Below, piece by piece: positions 9,569 through 19,574 of a stretch of DNA of 64,000 nucleotides. Origin of the DNA: Tetramitus jugosus (Eukaryota > Heterolobosea > Eutetramitea > Acrasida > Vahlkampfiidae); NCBI GenBank assembly GCA_937625935.1, contig OW569349.1, positions 310,001-374,000 of the forward strand, read 5' to 3'. The first letter of the stretch is position 1. Every line of letters starts with the position of its first letter. A model generated the notes under the pieces. The model saw only the letters and a list, made by a program, of their open reading frames with translations. It was not told where the DNA came from and searched no databases. The translations under genes and the position numbers were made by a program.

Positions 9569-10908
9569 CTTGATTCGAAAAGTATGATGAGTGATGATAG
9601 TACGAGAAGTCAGTGTGAACGCTAAAATGGATCGGTATCAGTTATGAGTTCTTTGTTTCTCTTCGGAGATCGGTCTTGACTTTTCAATGAAAATTCCAAA
9701 GTTCTTCCGAATATGTTTAGGCTACTTTTAGTGTGAAAACAGTTCGTAATTTTTTTCCGAACTACAAAAGAGCGATTAACTTTACCCACCGAGTTGAATC
9801 GAATGGATGTCGTTGTGCTCTTCGTTGATTTCACTCCAAACTACTTCACCAGGTGGAGGATTGAAGCCTCGGGTTGTTCATCCGCCAAATACCGATATCA
9901 TCCTATGAGACCCGGCATTTCAACAGACCGATAGGCGGGTTACTTCGATTCGTTGATCAACACTATGACAAAATTACAGGTCTTGATTCGCAAATTGTTT
10001 ATTTGTTGAAAGTGCCTAAAAGCATTGTACAAAATCTTTATTGACTTGATCGTGAAAAGACATAAACCTCCAGAAATTCTCTTCTTACTCTAGCAAACAC
10101 TAGAGAAGTGGCATTCACTTACTCTAGGATTTGCCGGTTCTCCGCACTGACAGAGGTGTGGTACAATCCTTTGTCCTTCTACCCCCACTAACTCAGGAGT
10201 AGTCTCCATACTAGCAGTGGATTGGGCAACTCCTTATTCCGATATGGGAATAGATTTGTTGCCCACTTGACTTTTCCAATTCCTTGGTGAGTTCTGTGAC
10301 CTATCTAGGCGGTCCGTCAATCACCATCAACAACACCTCGTACATCTTGGTATTGTTGACAGCCTTGAGAGAATCATATAATCTCTTGACGTATCTAGTG
10401 ATCTCATTCCATCCCCTGAGCACTGCTCATGCATAGGTTTCATAACCACGAAAACAGTGATATGCTTTTTGAGCACACTGGCTACCTTCACAGGTCCCAG
10501 CAGCATATTGAAATGCAACTGAAAACTTGTAGTAGTTTAATGGGTAGCTTGACTGACCTTTTCTCTTGATGACTCTCCGTTGCTCTAGTCAACATCTTTC
10601 TTGTCAATGTTAATTGAGAGACCATTACCGTTACCATTAATGGAAGAAAGAGCGTTATCTCCTCCATTTCTTCTTAATTCTAATATAAGTGATGAAGAGT
10701 TTCGACCCACCTCCTTTTTACCTTGTTCACAAATGTTCTGGCTCTTTTCAGCAATAACTTTCTTGTTTCCGTTCTGGTTGCACTGTCAGCTGACCGCCTT
10801 TCCAACTTACAGTGCCAAACCGTAGATCTACCTGGTGTTTTGGATGGACTCCTAGACCACTCAGGCCATCACCTACCGACATAGCTTGAAAATTACAGAG
10901 AAGACAAC
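9569..10908. other. Gene-poor region, no intact gene
   Basis: About 1.3 kb between the NADH dehydrogenase gene and the nested LINE copies. No long open frame with a recognisable domain is present. Short coding-like stretches interrupted by stops and frameshifts occur on the minus strand around 10.3-10.5 kb, and a short segment near 10.69-10.76 kb resembles the C-terminal repeat of the LINE at 27.8 kb. It is probably decayed mobile-element or pseudogene DNA. Confidence 0.4.
10305..10420 (-). pseudogene. Short decayed coding fragment (unrecognised)
   Basis: Read on the minus strand this gives about 37 open residues, beginning LRGWNEITRYVKRLYDSL and continuing to VIDGPPR before a stop. Neighbouring frames continue with protein-like sequence (for example VTELTKELEKSSGQQIY just after the stop), which suggests frameshifts in an old gene. 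I cannot name the parent family. Confidence 0.25.
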
Positions 10909-10929
10909 ATTGATACTTGGCCTTCTTGC
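10909..10929. repeat. Left target-site duplication of LINE copy B
   Basis: A 21-base sequence beginning ATTGATACTTGG. It recurs at 12362-12382 with a single A/G difference. It sits directly before a T-run (poly(A) tail of a minus-strand element). Confidence 0.75.
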
Positions 10930-11209
10930 TTTTTTTTAAATACAACAAATGGTGCTCACGCACCACGTTGCGGAACTTTTATTTTTCTTTTGCGTGAGAG
11001 CAGGCTTGCCTGCTCTCAATTGTCTAACATGATGTGGTGTTTGCTCAGTGGAGTGGCAGGCCTACGCAACAGGATTCATTCTCTTCTTGGAATGTTGTTT
11101 TGATCCCTTCTTCAGGGATTCGTTGCGAGGGCCTCCACTACCATCTGGAGCACCACTGGTGAGGTCAGATGGCTCCGTAGTCCTAGCCAACAGTGTCACC
11201 GACTCCAAC
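10930..11209 (-). mobile_element. LINE copy B, 5'-truncated and internally deleted
   Basis: A minus-strand non-LTR retrotransposon fragment. It opens on the plus strand with eight Ts (the poly(A) tail), then AAATACAACAAATGG, a 3'-terminal word shared with three other copies in the window. About 100 bases (11088-11187) are nearly identical to 28471-28570 in the older LINE. After that it skips sequence present in the older copy before resuming with CAGTGTCACC. Flanked by a 21-base target-site duplication; the right copy was later split off by insertion of copy A. Confidence 0.7.
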
Positions 11210-11532
11210 ATTGATGCTTGTTTTTTTTTAAATACAACCAATGGTTGCGCTGTTTATTCGTTGTTGTTTCTCTTCTACATGATGTAGCTGTTTATGACGG
11301 CAGAATGCCGTCACTGTTGCATTGTTTGTTGCTGGTGCTCGTAGAGCATCAGCAACCAGCCATCTCTTTGGAGCTTGTGAAGAGGCGAAGCATCACCTCA
11401 ATACATCTCCTCTTAGTTCATATCTTGAAATGTTCAACTTAACCTTTTGGTTGTTGTTTGACTTGCGGTTGTGGAACTATAGGCCAAACATGTGATTTCT
11501 GTTGGGTTTCAGTTGGGTTTCGCATATCTGGT

Positions 11533-11735
11533 GGCCCGTAAACGGCCTCATATGACACCTTTTTTACTATGGCCCGTACGAAAAGTCTTTCACCTAGAAG
11601 TGAAACACTGTAGACTGCTACTATGGCCCGTTCACGGGCCACCTATTTATCAACTTTTCTCTAGCCCGTTCACGGGCGGCCGAGAGTTGTTTTTTTATGG
11701 CCTAACAGTTGATTACTATGGCCCGTTCACCGGCG
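11533..11735. repeat. Cluster of five GGCCCGTTCACGGGCC-type palindromes
   Basis: Five related words occur at about 11533, 11571, 11619-11640, 11661-11682 and 11713-11735. The best is TACTATGGCCCGTTCACGGG, whose core GGCCCGT/ACGGGCC is self-complementary. Three copies are preceded by TACTAT. They are more GC-rich than their surroundings. They have no counterpart in the intact LINE at 29-32 kb, so they may be a separate insertion or a local expansion. Confidence 0.6.
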
Positions 11736-11941
11736 CTGTTTTTTTTCCGTGACTTCAAAGTTATCCCTGTACATTAGTACCGGCGGAGCTGCGACCCTGT
11801 TCTCGTGCTTTTCATTGCACTGAAGCATTTCTAGATCCAAGAGGATGTTCCTATAACGCAAAGCACTGATTCCGAAGTTGCCGTGAACTTTAACTAGCAC
11901 ACTGTGCTTAATCCACTTACCTTCTCTTGTCAGCTGTTTCC

Positions 11942-12334
11942 TCAGACTGATACCCATCTTGAAGAACTTCTTGGCCACATCATTTGGTTGAGACAAAGAG
12001 AGATTGCAACCAAGACAATCGACTTCATCACATCATATGAGATTGTTAAACAGTTACTGTGCATCCGCTCCGCACACCATCTGAGATATGTGTGCTTGAC
12101 CAACTCCAACCTATTGTTGGACTGAAAGACATTCTCCTTTTGGAATGTTTGCTGAAACTTGATCTCCTCAAGCGAGTCCAACATAAGTTTGTGAGCTTCG
12201 GTGTCACTCTTACATCTCACCATATCCTTGATGAACCAGGCGGTTCTCACAAGGATTGACTGCTCGATTTTGCGCAGACCAAATCCACCATTTTCACTTG
12301 AGACCTGCAACAAATCAGACGGGTACCGCCTCAT
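11942..12334 (-). pseudogene. LINE reverse-transcriptase C-terminal remnant
   Basis: About 130 open residues align by eye with the C-terminal half of the intact LINE protein at 29.2-32.1 kb. Here: RYPSDLLQVSSENGGFGL and VKHTYLRWCAERMHS. There: RFPSVLLSVDRDKGGVGL and VKHTYLAWCAKLLHS. The upstream polymerase core is missing, and the sequence is too divergent from the intact copy to be a recent duplicate. Confidence 0.75.
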
Positions 12335-12413
12335 AGCAACGGAGCCTTGTTTGATGCCAAGATTGATGCTTGGCCTTCTTGCATCTATTTTCAGACAAAA
12401 ACATTGATATCCA

Positions 12414-12484
12414 GCATCTGTAGTGTAGGGGTATCATGCAGCGTTGCCATCGCTGCGACCCGGGTTCGAATCCCGGCAGATGCA
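12414..12484 (+). tRNA. tRNA-Gly (GCC)
   Basis: A 71-base cloverleaf without intron. The acceptor stem is GCATCTG/CAGATGC, all seven pairs perfect. The anticodon arm is CAGCG-TTGCCAT-CGCTG, giving anticodon GCC. The T arm is CCGGG-TTCGAAT-CCCGG, and the discriminator is A. Internal A-box and B-box (GGTTCGAATCC) promoter elements are visible. Two LINE insertions lie 32-52 bases upstream. Confidence 0.96.
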
Positions 12485-15442
12485 TTTCCGATTGGATTTT
12501 TGAAAGTTCTTTACAAAAACGCAGACTGTATCACCATGACCCAGCAACTAGCCGATGGAAATGGTGGTAGCACTGTGGTTAATGTCCTTTTCGAAGACTT
12601 TTTTCACCTAAACATACCTGCAACAAACATGCCGACAACCGTTGTCAACAAGGGTCCCATTTTCATGTCAATGCTGTCCATTAATGCTCCTGAAGTTTTT
12701 AAAAAATTCACATATTCCACCCACGTTGCTCTGATTTGATGACTTCGAAGAACAGCTGATGTTTATGTGATACCACCACATTAGATTTCAAACCGGCAAC
12801 AGTATAGTCGACATTCTGAAATCCAGGATATTGACGTAAACAGTTCTTGCGAGCACATAATTCGTCGAAAATGCAACGATATTTGAATCAAAATCAATCA
12901 ACAGCATCGTCTGAATAAAATGGCATTTTTGTCTGATCTATAGTACTTTCGTTGCTTGGCCGCTGGCTTATCAATTGGATGAATTGTACCATCAATTACG
13001 AAGAGGGAACTTGAACTCGAAGATGATGAGATATCACTGACTTGTTTGTTCGGAATCTGAGAGGAGAAGTCTTAGATCAGGGAGGGAACCGTTTCACAGT
13101 ACAAACTCTGATGAGAGTTGTGAGTACCGAGGATACTGGATCACCCAATAGAGAGTCATAATGACGCGAGTCTTAAAAGATGCACATAGTTTTTGTGCTT
13201 GTGAAGGGGAGCTTGATAAGCCTTCAAGTTGTTGACCAATTCAATTAGCTCATGATTGTTGATCCTGAAAAGCTGAATAGTCGTCCGGATGAACACAATC
13301 ATTTTTCGTACATTGAATGTTCGAAATTCAAAGATATAATCGAAGTGGATGGAGTTGGGGTGAGTTAGAGACAAAATCAAAAAAGCAGTGATGGCATCGT
13401 GCATGAACTACAAAAAGAATGAATCACTTGAGCAGCGTGTGATCTCCCTTGAATCAATTTCAATCAAATCAAGGATTCTTTAACCGAAGTGAAGGAGCAC
13501 CTGTGCTCTTTGATCGATCAAAATCATTAATAGCTGGCAACCTTCCATTTCAATTATCGTTTCATTCCACGAATAATTTGTTGCTCGCAACACAGCAAAA
13601 GCACCTTCTGAGAAAAGGCGTGAATAAAAGCTCTAGTGGGCGCTTTAGCGTTTTCTAAACTACTGAAGGTAGTCGTTGATAGTCCATTTCTATTTCATTG
13701 CGCGGTTTTTTCAATGCAGTATTTTTCAAATAGTTCTTCGCCTATAGGAATGTTTTGCTCAGAAGAAGTAAGATTTGAGTGACATGATGAAGACGAAATT
13801 CTTGAAGACAAGAGGATCAAGAATCGCCCTGATGAAGGATATGAATGATCGATTCATCACAATACCTTGAAAGTTGAATCGTTCAATGATCATCAATCTA
13901 TTTCATATCAATTACAACATGGTGTGTCCAAAGATCAAAAAACAATTGCTTGTATGATGTACAACATAGATAGTATGGTGACTATTTAGAATTAAGAAAA
14001 CAAAACTTTGTTGAAAATCAGATGGATGTATTCTCGGAGAAAAAAATTCTATCAACTTTGAAATTTCCATTTTTTGGACTTGATCCGACCAATTATTTCT
14101 CCGAGAATACCGGAAAAACACATGTTTGTCGATACAAAATCGAGAGACGGCATGGACTGGACGCTGCAGAGATTCATTCTCATTAAAGAGAGTACTCAGT
14201 TCGATTCGCAGGGCAGCAAAATAAGGGACTCAAAAAACTTGAAAAGGATCTCCCCATACAAACCAGTCGTTGCTAGCTTGGTGGCCCTTAATAAAAGGTC
14301 CATGGTTTTCTACAGGCGAAGTTTTAATTCTTGATTTTGGTCATCAGGATCGAAACAACAAAAACGCGAAAGTTATCGGAAGTGGATAAAGTTTGGAGAG
14401 TCTGTGCGATCGAGTATTCGCTATTTTTTTCGAACATATTCTGGTTGTATCCTGAATGTGCCGATCGTTTTCATCATAAATTATTGGATTTAAGACACAT
14501 TAGTCAACAAACTACCTTTGATAAAATTTCTGTTTATGAATAAATGATTGTATTCGATTAGTAGTTGTTCATCGCTACTCTTTTGATCGGTCAAGCTGTA
14601 AAAACATATTGTCGCGAATTTTATTTTAATTTGGTTGTGGACATCTATGCCAATTGTTAGTACCATTCTGAGTCAAAAAATTGGCATGAAGTCGTAAGGG
14701 ATATCATTATTATTGTTCAATGTCGTATTAAGACAGAAGAATATAATACCAACATACATGAATATCCTGGATCAACTCGTATGTAAGTATGTGAATTGAA
14801 GCTAGTGAAGAACATTAAGTACATTTTCCGTTCTTCCACATCTTGAATCTTGCGTGTGTCCTCACAAGAAGAAGGGGGAGAAACTTAGATGACTGTTCAA
14901 TTACTCCACAGGAGTGTGTTTGTGTAATTGTTGAACAGACCATATGCGGGGATCACCCTTTGTCTCCAATTGATCAGTGGAGATGCTAGAATGGTCAAAT
15001 TTGCCAATTAACCACAAACAATATTGCTTGTGTCTCCATCAACTCTGAAAACTTTCTTGAGAATGTGGAATGTCTTGACCATAATTAGTTGTTCGACGGA
15101 CTTCGTCAACAAATCACAGGGTTCACCAACGAACTGAAGAACGAGGAATAAGAGGGCAACAAAGTAGTACATGTATCGGAACAAGACATTGTATCAGCGG
15201 TCTTAAGATGTATTCACTTCCCGGAATTTCACTCTTGGAAACAACCTATTCAAGTTGATGTTACTGAAGGATGTACCTTCCCAGATCATTCTCATGGACG
15301 GAACCATTGAGATCACAACTGTTCTTTTTTAAGTCTTCGCATGTGGGATCCCTTTTCACAACAACCGCAAATAACAAGTGTTCCAAATGAGCATCTTCCA
15401 CCAATTCAGGTGTAGGAAAGATGATTTGAATTGCCTCACAAC
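12485..15442. other. Long gene-poor region downstream of tRNA-Gly
   Basis: About 3 kb without a gene I can support. Open frames are all short (under about 90 codons, apart from one that reads through the tRNA). A coding-like stretch at about 12495-12738 (plus; NADCITMTQQLADGNGG, then VNVLFEDFFHLNIP) is the best candidate remnant of a gene but has no recognisable domain. A 15-bp inverted repeat lies at 14028-14110. It is probably decayed accessory DNA. Confidence 0.35.
14028..14110. repeat. Perfect 15-bp inverted repeat (foldback)
   Basis: GTATTCTCGGAGAAA at 14028-14042 is the exact reverse complement of TTTCTCCGAGAATAC at 14096-14110, with 53 bases between. It could be the two ends of a very small foldback element or a chance hairpin; no obvious target-site duplication flanks it. 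Confidence 0.6.
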
Positions 15443-17653
15443 TTATTGTGTCCTAAATGACTCCTTGAAAAGCATGTTGGAAGCTCCTGTTGTTGAACTA
15501 ACTGCTCGGTCTGACAGAACAAAAATTTTAGTGAGTAGTTTCTCTAAGCGTGAAGGAAGAGTTGGGTAGTGTGTTTTGAAAGGCGGACTACTATACACAG
15601 TATTCGCAATATCAATCAGCGCTTTTTCAAATGACTCATATGTCAAAGTATCTTCCTTCTTGGGAAAGAATTTGGATTCATCTTGGGCTAGAGCTCTGGA
15701 GGAGTAGATAGCTGCTAGGTCTTTTTTAGTTATAAATCTTAAGATGCCATTCTCTTGACAAAGTTCCATCAAACTCTTCATGGACATTCCACAGTCAGAT
15801 GTACTAAATCCTGAATTGTTAGTTTTTAGGTTGATCGAGTTTTTCAACACTCGACCTCTCTTAATCGTTGCAAACTTTCTAAACAGTACTTGCAATTCCT
15901 TCTTAAATTTTCTCAATATCCGGTCTACCATTCCCTTCATATCATCATCGGAAAATTCTGCATTGGTGTTGGAGGAAATGATTGCCCCTCCTTTAGTTAA
16001 TTGATTTGACTCTTCTTGTAATTGGGCAGTTTCAAGTAGTGGAGTTAAGTTAGGTACTACATGAGATAGGAGGAATGATTCTACTTTTTGAGCCTCTGAG
16101 TATGAAGGAGACTTTTTGTATACCCTATTGGCGATTAGAACGATAGCCCTCTCGAAGTGTTTTTCAGCAAGTTCTTTTCCGTTCGCTTCGCTGGCGTGGT
16201 TGGATTTTACAAGATCGCACTCCCTTAAGATCTTAGTCCACATGAGTTCATAGGAAGTTTCCTTTAACGCGACTGACAGACCACAATCCCTGTAAAATTT
16301 CATGAATTGAGTCTTGTTGAGTGAAGCCCTCCCTTTAGTGTAACCTCCGTAAATCTTGCAATAAAAGTTGTAGATGTCGAGGAGAATTGGTCTGTAAGTC
16401 TCAATCACATAAAAAGGATCTCTAGACATTCTCTTAGGATCAATGGGAGGGGTCTTTGGAATAAGAGAGAACTTCCTTTCTCCCTCCACTTCCAAATGAA
16501 AATTCTCTATCTTCTCCTCTTCTTGCGATTGCGATACCAATTCCTTTTCTCTCTCTAACTCGGAATTCAAGAGATTGTCCTCTGTCTTACTAGTCTTGTC
16601 CTTATTCTCAGCTTTTCGTTCCGTGAGATGTCTCTTTCTGATTTGTTCAATCCTCGAGTTGGATTTTGGTGATTCACTACCATCGCCGGATTCAGAGAAG
16701 ATACTCAATTTTCCACTTGACTGAGGTTGAGATGAATTCTCATGTGTATTGAGAGTGGGAACTTCGATTTGCCTCTTTTGTAACTGACCTAATGATATTG
16801 TACACCGAGGAGGCTCATTTGTGTCTATCATAAGAGCCTGTGGCTCGTCGGTATTGATAATTTCCTCTACTTGGGAATCTGATGAAGACATTGCAGGGAT
16901 ACTCGATGTGTTTCTGGGAGTCTTAAAAGGGTTAATCGGTGTTGTTACTTGATTCTTGTACCCCAACTTTGGACCCATGGTTGCTTCTTGAGTAAATAAT
17001 CGAGATGTACTATTCTGCCTAATCGTCCCGATGGGAGAAAAAATTCTCTTATCTTCTAGATATCGTTCGTTGCTTTGTTGGATAAAGTTGTCCAACTTCT
17101 TTTCAAGAAACGAAACTCGATTTAGGAAATAATTTTCCTGGTTTTGAAACTCTGACCTCGTGACCTTATCTGAGATCAACCAATCGTTAGAAAATTTGTG
17201 AAATTCATTGTGAAGTAAGGAAACCAAACCTAATTGAATCTTACTTTGTTCTTCAGTTGTTTTCTTGATGTCAGAAACCTGGGCCGATATCAACTTCTTC
17301 ATAATCTTCATTTGATTGTTCAAATGTCCACATACATCCTCTAAGATACGAATCCTTAAGAATGCTTCATTTAGGGTCGTCCCTCCCTCTAATTCATCCT
17401 CCTGTATCTCGTTATGGATTCTTTCCCGACGAATAGGATGTATCTTTTGCCCATGAGGTTCAGTAGAGCTCTCGAAATCTCCCTTACTTTCACTAGTCAT
17501 TGACTCCTCCATTAATTGCTTGTAGCAGATGTATGGTGTGTATTCTCCCTCGTCTCCATTCGGGTCGTCTTGTTTAGTAATCGATTGCTCAGTGTTACCT
17601 CCACCCTCTTGTGAAGAGTAACTTGGTTTTTGAGTATAAATGATTCTACCCAT
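15443..17653 (-). CDS. Coiled-coil protein with two related C-terminal helical domains (unrecognised)
   Basis: A single-exon protein of 736 residues. Residues about 90-205 are predicted coiled coil (LNEAFLRIRILEDVCGHLNN, then FLEKKLDNFIQQSNERYLED). A polar Ser/Glu-rich linker follows. Two related helical domains lie at about 420-560 and 590-725. They share the pattern LxxxFxK...MxxCxxxGL/I...FExAxxxIAxxVYxxxP...LExLLxxxV. The pattern resembles paired EF-hand-like (p25-alpha/TPPP-type) domains without obvious calcium loops, but that is only inference. The gene is divergent from the CEP44 homologue with about 100 bases between starts, so a cytoskeletal or basal-body role is plausible but unproven. 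The last exon seems complete; an upstream exon cannot be excluded. Confidence 0.65.
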   Translation of the reverse strand: MGRIIYTQKPSYSSQEGGGNTEQSITKQDDPNGDEGEYTPYICYKQLMEESMTSESKGDFESSTEPHGQKIHPIRRERIHNEIQEDELEGGTTLNEAFLRIRILEDVCGHLNNQMKIMKKLISAQVSDIKKTTEEQSKIQLGLVSLLHNEFHKFSNDWLISDKVTRSEFQNQENYFLNRVSFLEKKLDNFIQQSNERYLEDKRIFSPIGTIRQNSTSRLFTQEATMGPKLGYKNQVTTPINPFKTPRNTSSIPAMSSSDSQVEEIINTDEPQALMIDTNEPPRCTISLGQLQKRQIEVPTLNTHENSSQPQSSGKLSIFSESGDGSESPKSNSRIEQIRKRHLTERKAENKDKTSKTEDNLLNSELEREKELVSQSQEEEKIENFHLEVEGERKFSLIPKTPPIDPKRMSRDPFYVIETYRPILLDIYNFYCKIYGGYTKGRASLNKTQFMKFYRDCGLSVALKETSYELMWTKILRECDLVKSNHASEANGKELAEKHFERAIVLIANRVYKKSPSYSEAQKVESFLLSHVVPNLTPLLETAQLQEESNQLTKGGAIISSNTNAEFSDDDMKGMVDRILRKFKKELQVLFRKFATIKRGRVLKNSINLKTNNSGFSTSDCGMSMKSLMELCQENGILRFITKKDLAAIYSSRALAQDESKFFPKKEDTLTYESFEKALIDIANTVYSSPPFKTHYPTLPSRLEKLLTKIFVLSDRAVSSTTGASNMLFKESFRTQ

Positions 17654-17755
17654 GTCAGAGGTGAGGTTAGCTTTTGTCCTTTTTCAACGTGGCGCCAAAT
17701 CTCGTTTACAAGCAACAATTTGATCAAAAATTTGGCCACAGCACACTTGTGAAGA
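17654..17755. promoter_or_regulatory. Short bidirectional promoter region
   Basis: Only about 100 bases separate the start codons of the coiled-coil gene (minus) and the CEP44 homologue (plus). Both promoters and leaders must lie here or overlap the genes. I see no distinctive factor site. Confidence 0.45.
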
Positions 17756-18985
17756 ATGCCCTCCACAGTAAATAGCTCCACAGGAGATATAAAGAACAAT
17801 ATCGAGAAACTCAAATCTCAATTAAAATCAATTCATTACTCTGGAGTGTTTGACTTGGATGGGTATGCTTTCTTAACTGTATTTACTCCCAACTTTCTGA
17901 CTTAAACTTCTTGCTTCCATACTAGACTAATAGCTGGAAGAACGGAAACATATCTTCCATTGCTCAGCTACACTCTTGCTCACTTTAGTCGGTACTTATC
18001 AACCTTCTATGTGGAGAGAGGGTATGAATTCCGCCACAAGTCAGATTTAAAATTTGTTCAAACGGTGTACAAATTATTGTTGAATGAATTTCAATTCCGG
18101 CCTTCGATATCAACTACTATGTTCCTTTCGACAGGGTATGCAGAGAGGAAATTAATAATGCTTTGTCAAGTCATTCATCTCTGTAAGAAGAAACACAATG
18201 AGTTGTGCAGAGAAGCCAAAGAAAACTCGCCCAAGGTAATGTCATCTGAGACATCAGCTCGTTTATCACAAATTCCAGACAGGTATAGAACAACAGATGG
18301 CAACGAAGAAATGAGGTTATCTAGAACAAAATCACCAGGGAAGAAGAGCACGAGAAGGTCAACACCTAACAAAGAGGAATTATCAGATAGAGAGGAGGTT
18401 TTGGTACCAGATGTCTCAGATGAAGATAGGAAGAATGTTCGAGTGATGAAAGCCACTCCGTTGGAGAATGAAAACTCCAGCCAGGAGATGATTCATGAAA
18501 GAGGTAGCGAACACAGTGTCCACGATGAAGAACGAACCGAATTAATAGAATGTATATTTGAACAAATGAGATCTCAATTTCAATTATTTGAGAAGAAGAT
18601 CGATGGTAGGTTATTAAATATTGAAGAGAGTATTCATAAACTTCGAATGAAAGTCGAAAACATGGAATCGAGTCAATCACCTGAAGTTAACAATCATACC
18701 GAAGCCAAGTACAATGAGAAGAGGGAAGAAGATGATAAAAAGAGCAACAATACGGACGAACGACTGCTTGAGAGAAGAACTATCAGAGAAACGAACAGTC
18801 AAAGTTCTGAAGAGCCACCTGTCGATCGAACGATGCCAATGCGATATGTGACAGCATATAAGCCGCCACCTCAGAACAATGACACTCGGGCGTTCATTCA
18901 AGCGATAACTGAGAGAACAAGACAAACCAACAATTTCCTTGAAGAGATTCGAAATAAATACCAACAGGGCAACCTGACAAGCTAA
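17756..18985 (+). CDS. CEP44: CEP44-like centrosomal/basal-body protein
   Basis: Two exons, 17756..17862 and 17926..18985, with a 63-base intron (GTATGC..ACTAG); about 388 residues. Joining the exons restores DLDGLIAGRTETYLPLLSYT. The N-terminal ~125 residues match the CEP44 domain: a conserved PLLSYTL, then LKFVQTVYKLLLNEFQFRP, then GYAERKLIMLCQVI and KKKHNEL. The remainder is charged and disordered, with a predicted coiled coil around FEQMRSQFQLFEKKIDGRLL and a C-terminal helix. In animals CEP44 binds microtubules and helps centrioles convert to centrosomes. Naegleria forms basal bodies de novo only on flagellate differentiation, so this gene would fit that programme. Family assignment rests on the N-terminal domain. 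Confidence 0.85.
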
Positions 18986-19250
18986 ACGTTGTTCCGAGCA
19001 AGACTACCCACTCCGAAAAATATATCCCAGGCACAATCTGTTCCATCACCACAGAAGCATTCTCTCCAATCATCATGTTCATATACCTCACACAACAAGT
19101 CCAATGGTCTTCAAAATATTGTACTCGTCCTAGGATTGTATCATATTACTTTATTTTCAATCTTGTTTTCACCGGAGAATTGTAATTCTCTCGAGTTCAT
19201 GAGAGGTGGAAAAATGGAGCAGAGTGAACATATAACAAAATAATGTTGTA
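18986..19250. other. Intergenic, convergent 3' ends
   Basis: About 265 bases between the 3' ends of the CEP44 and V-ATPase genes. No coding or structural signal was seen. Confidence 0.4.
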
Positions 19251-19574
19251 TTATTGAACATTGCATCCTCCATGCTCGCTACTACGTTGAGGTGTTTCCA
19301 ACAAGTTCATTTGAGAAATAAAGACCATAATCCACCTGTGAAAAAAAACGAAAGCGTTGTTAGCAAACATCAACTCAAATTGAATGACCATCAAAAAAGG
19401 GTCATAATCTTTAACTTACATTGACCAAGTGCAAACAGCGGTTGTGAGAGTCATCATTCGGATGAGAGGTCCTTGCTTTCCACATAGAACAGTAAATGGA
19501 AGAATGACAATAGCCAATCCCCAGAAAATACAAGTTCCGATAATCAATGTCCTAGCGTCTGTGCTCAATGCCAT
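19251..19574 (-). CDS. V-type H+-ATPase subunit e (small Vo subunit)
   Basis: Two exons, 19574..19420 and 19335..19251, with an 84-base GTAAGT..CACAG intron; about 79 residues, the usual size for subunit e (Vma9/ATP6V0E). The joined protein has two membrane helices, LIIGTCIFWGLAIVILPF and TLTTAVCTWSMWIMVFISQM, separated by a short basic loop. It ends QMNLLETPQRSSEH, matching the AxLNPLxGP position of animal homologues. It is part of the membrane Vo sector of the proton pump on acidic organelles and the contractile vacuole. I chose the ATG at 19574; a longer upstream frame lacks support. Confidence 0.85.

Larger units (their letters stand above)
11221..12361 (-). mobile_element. LINE copy A, 5'-truncated, inserted into the duplication of copy B
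   Basis: Minus-strand LINE fragment of about 1.14 kb. The plus strand starts with nine Ts and AAATACAACCAATGG (3' end), and the minus strand holds a decayed reverse-transcriptase C-terminal region at 11942-12334. The 11-base duplication ATTGATGCTTG is at 11210-11220 and 12362-12372. Its G matches the right, not the left, duplication of copy B. Copy A therefore landed inside B's right target-site duplication. It contains a cluster of GC-rich palindromes at 11533-11735. Confidence 0.75.

Noticed and set aside
12347-12739. 130-codon plus-strand frame
   Set aside because: It runs straight through the tRNA-Gly gene and LINE sequence; only its last part looks coding-like and no family is recognised.
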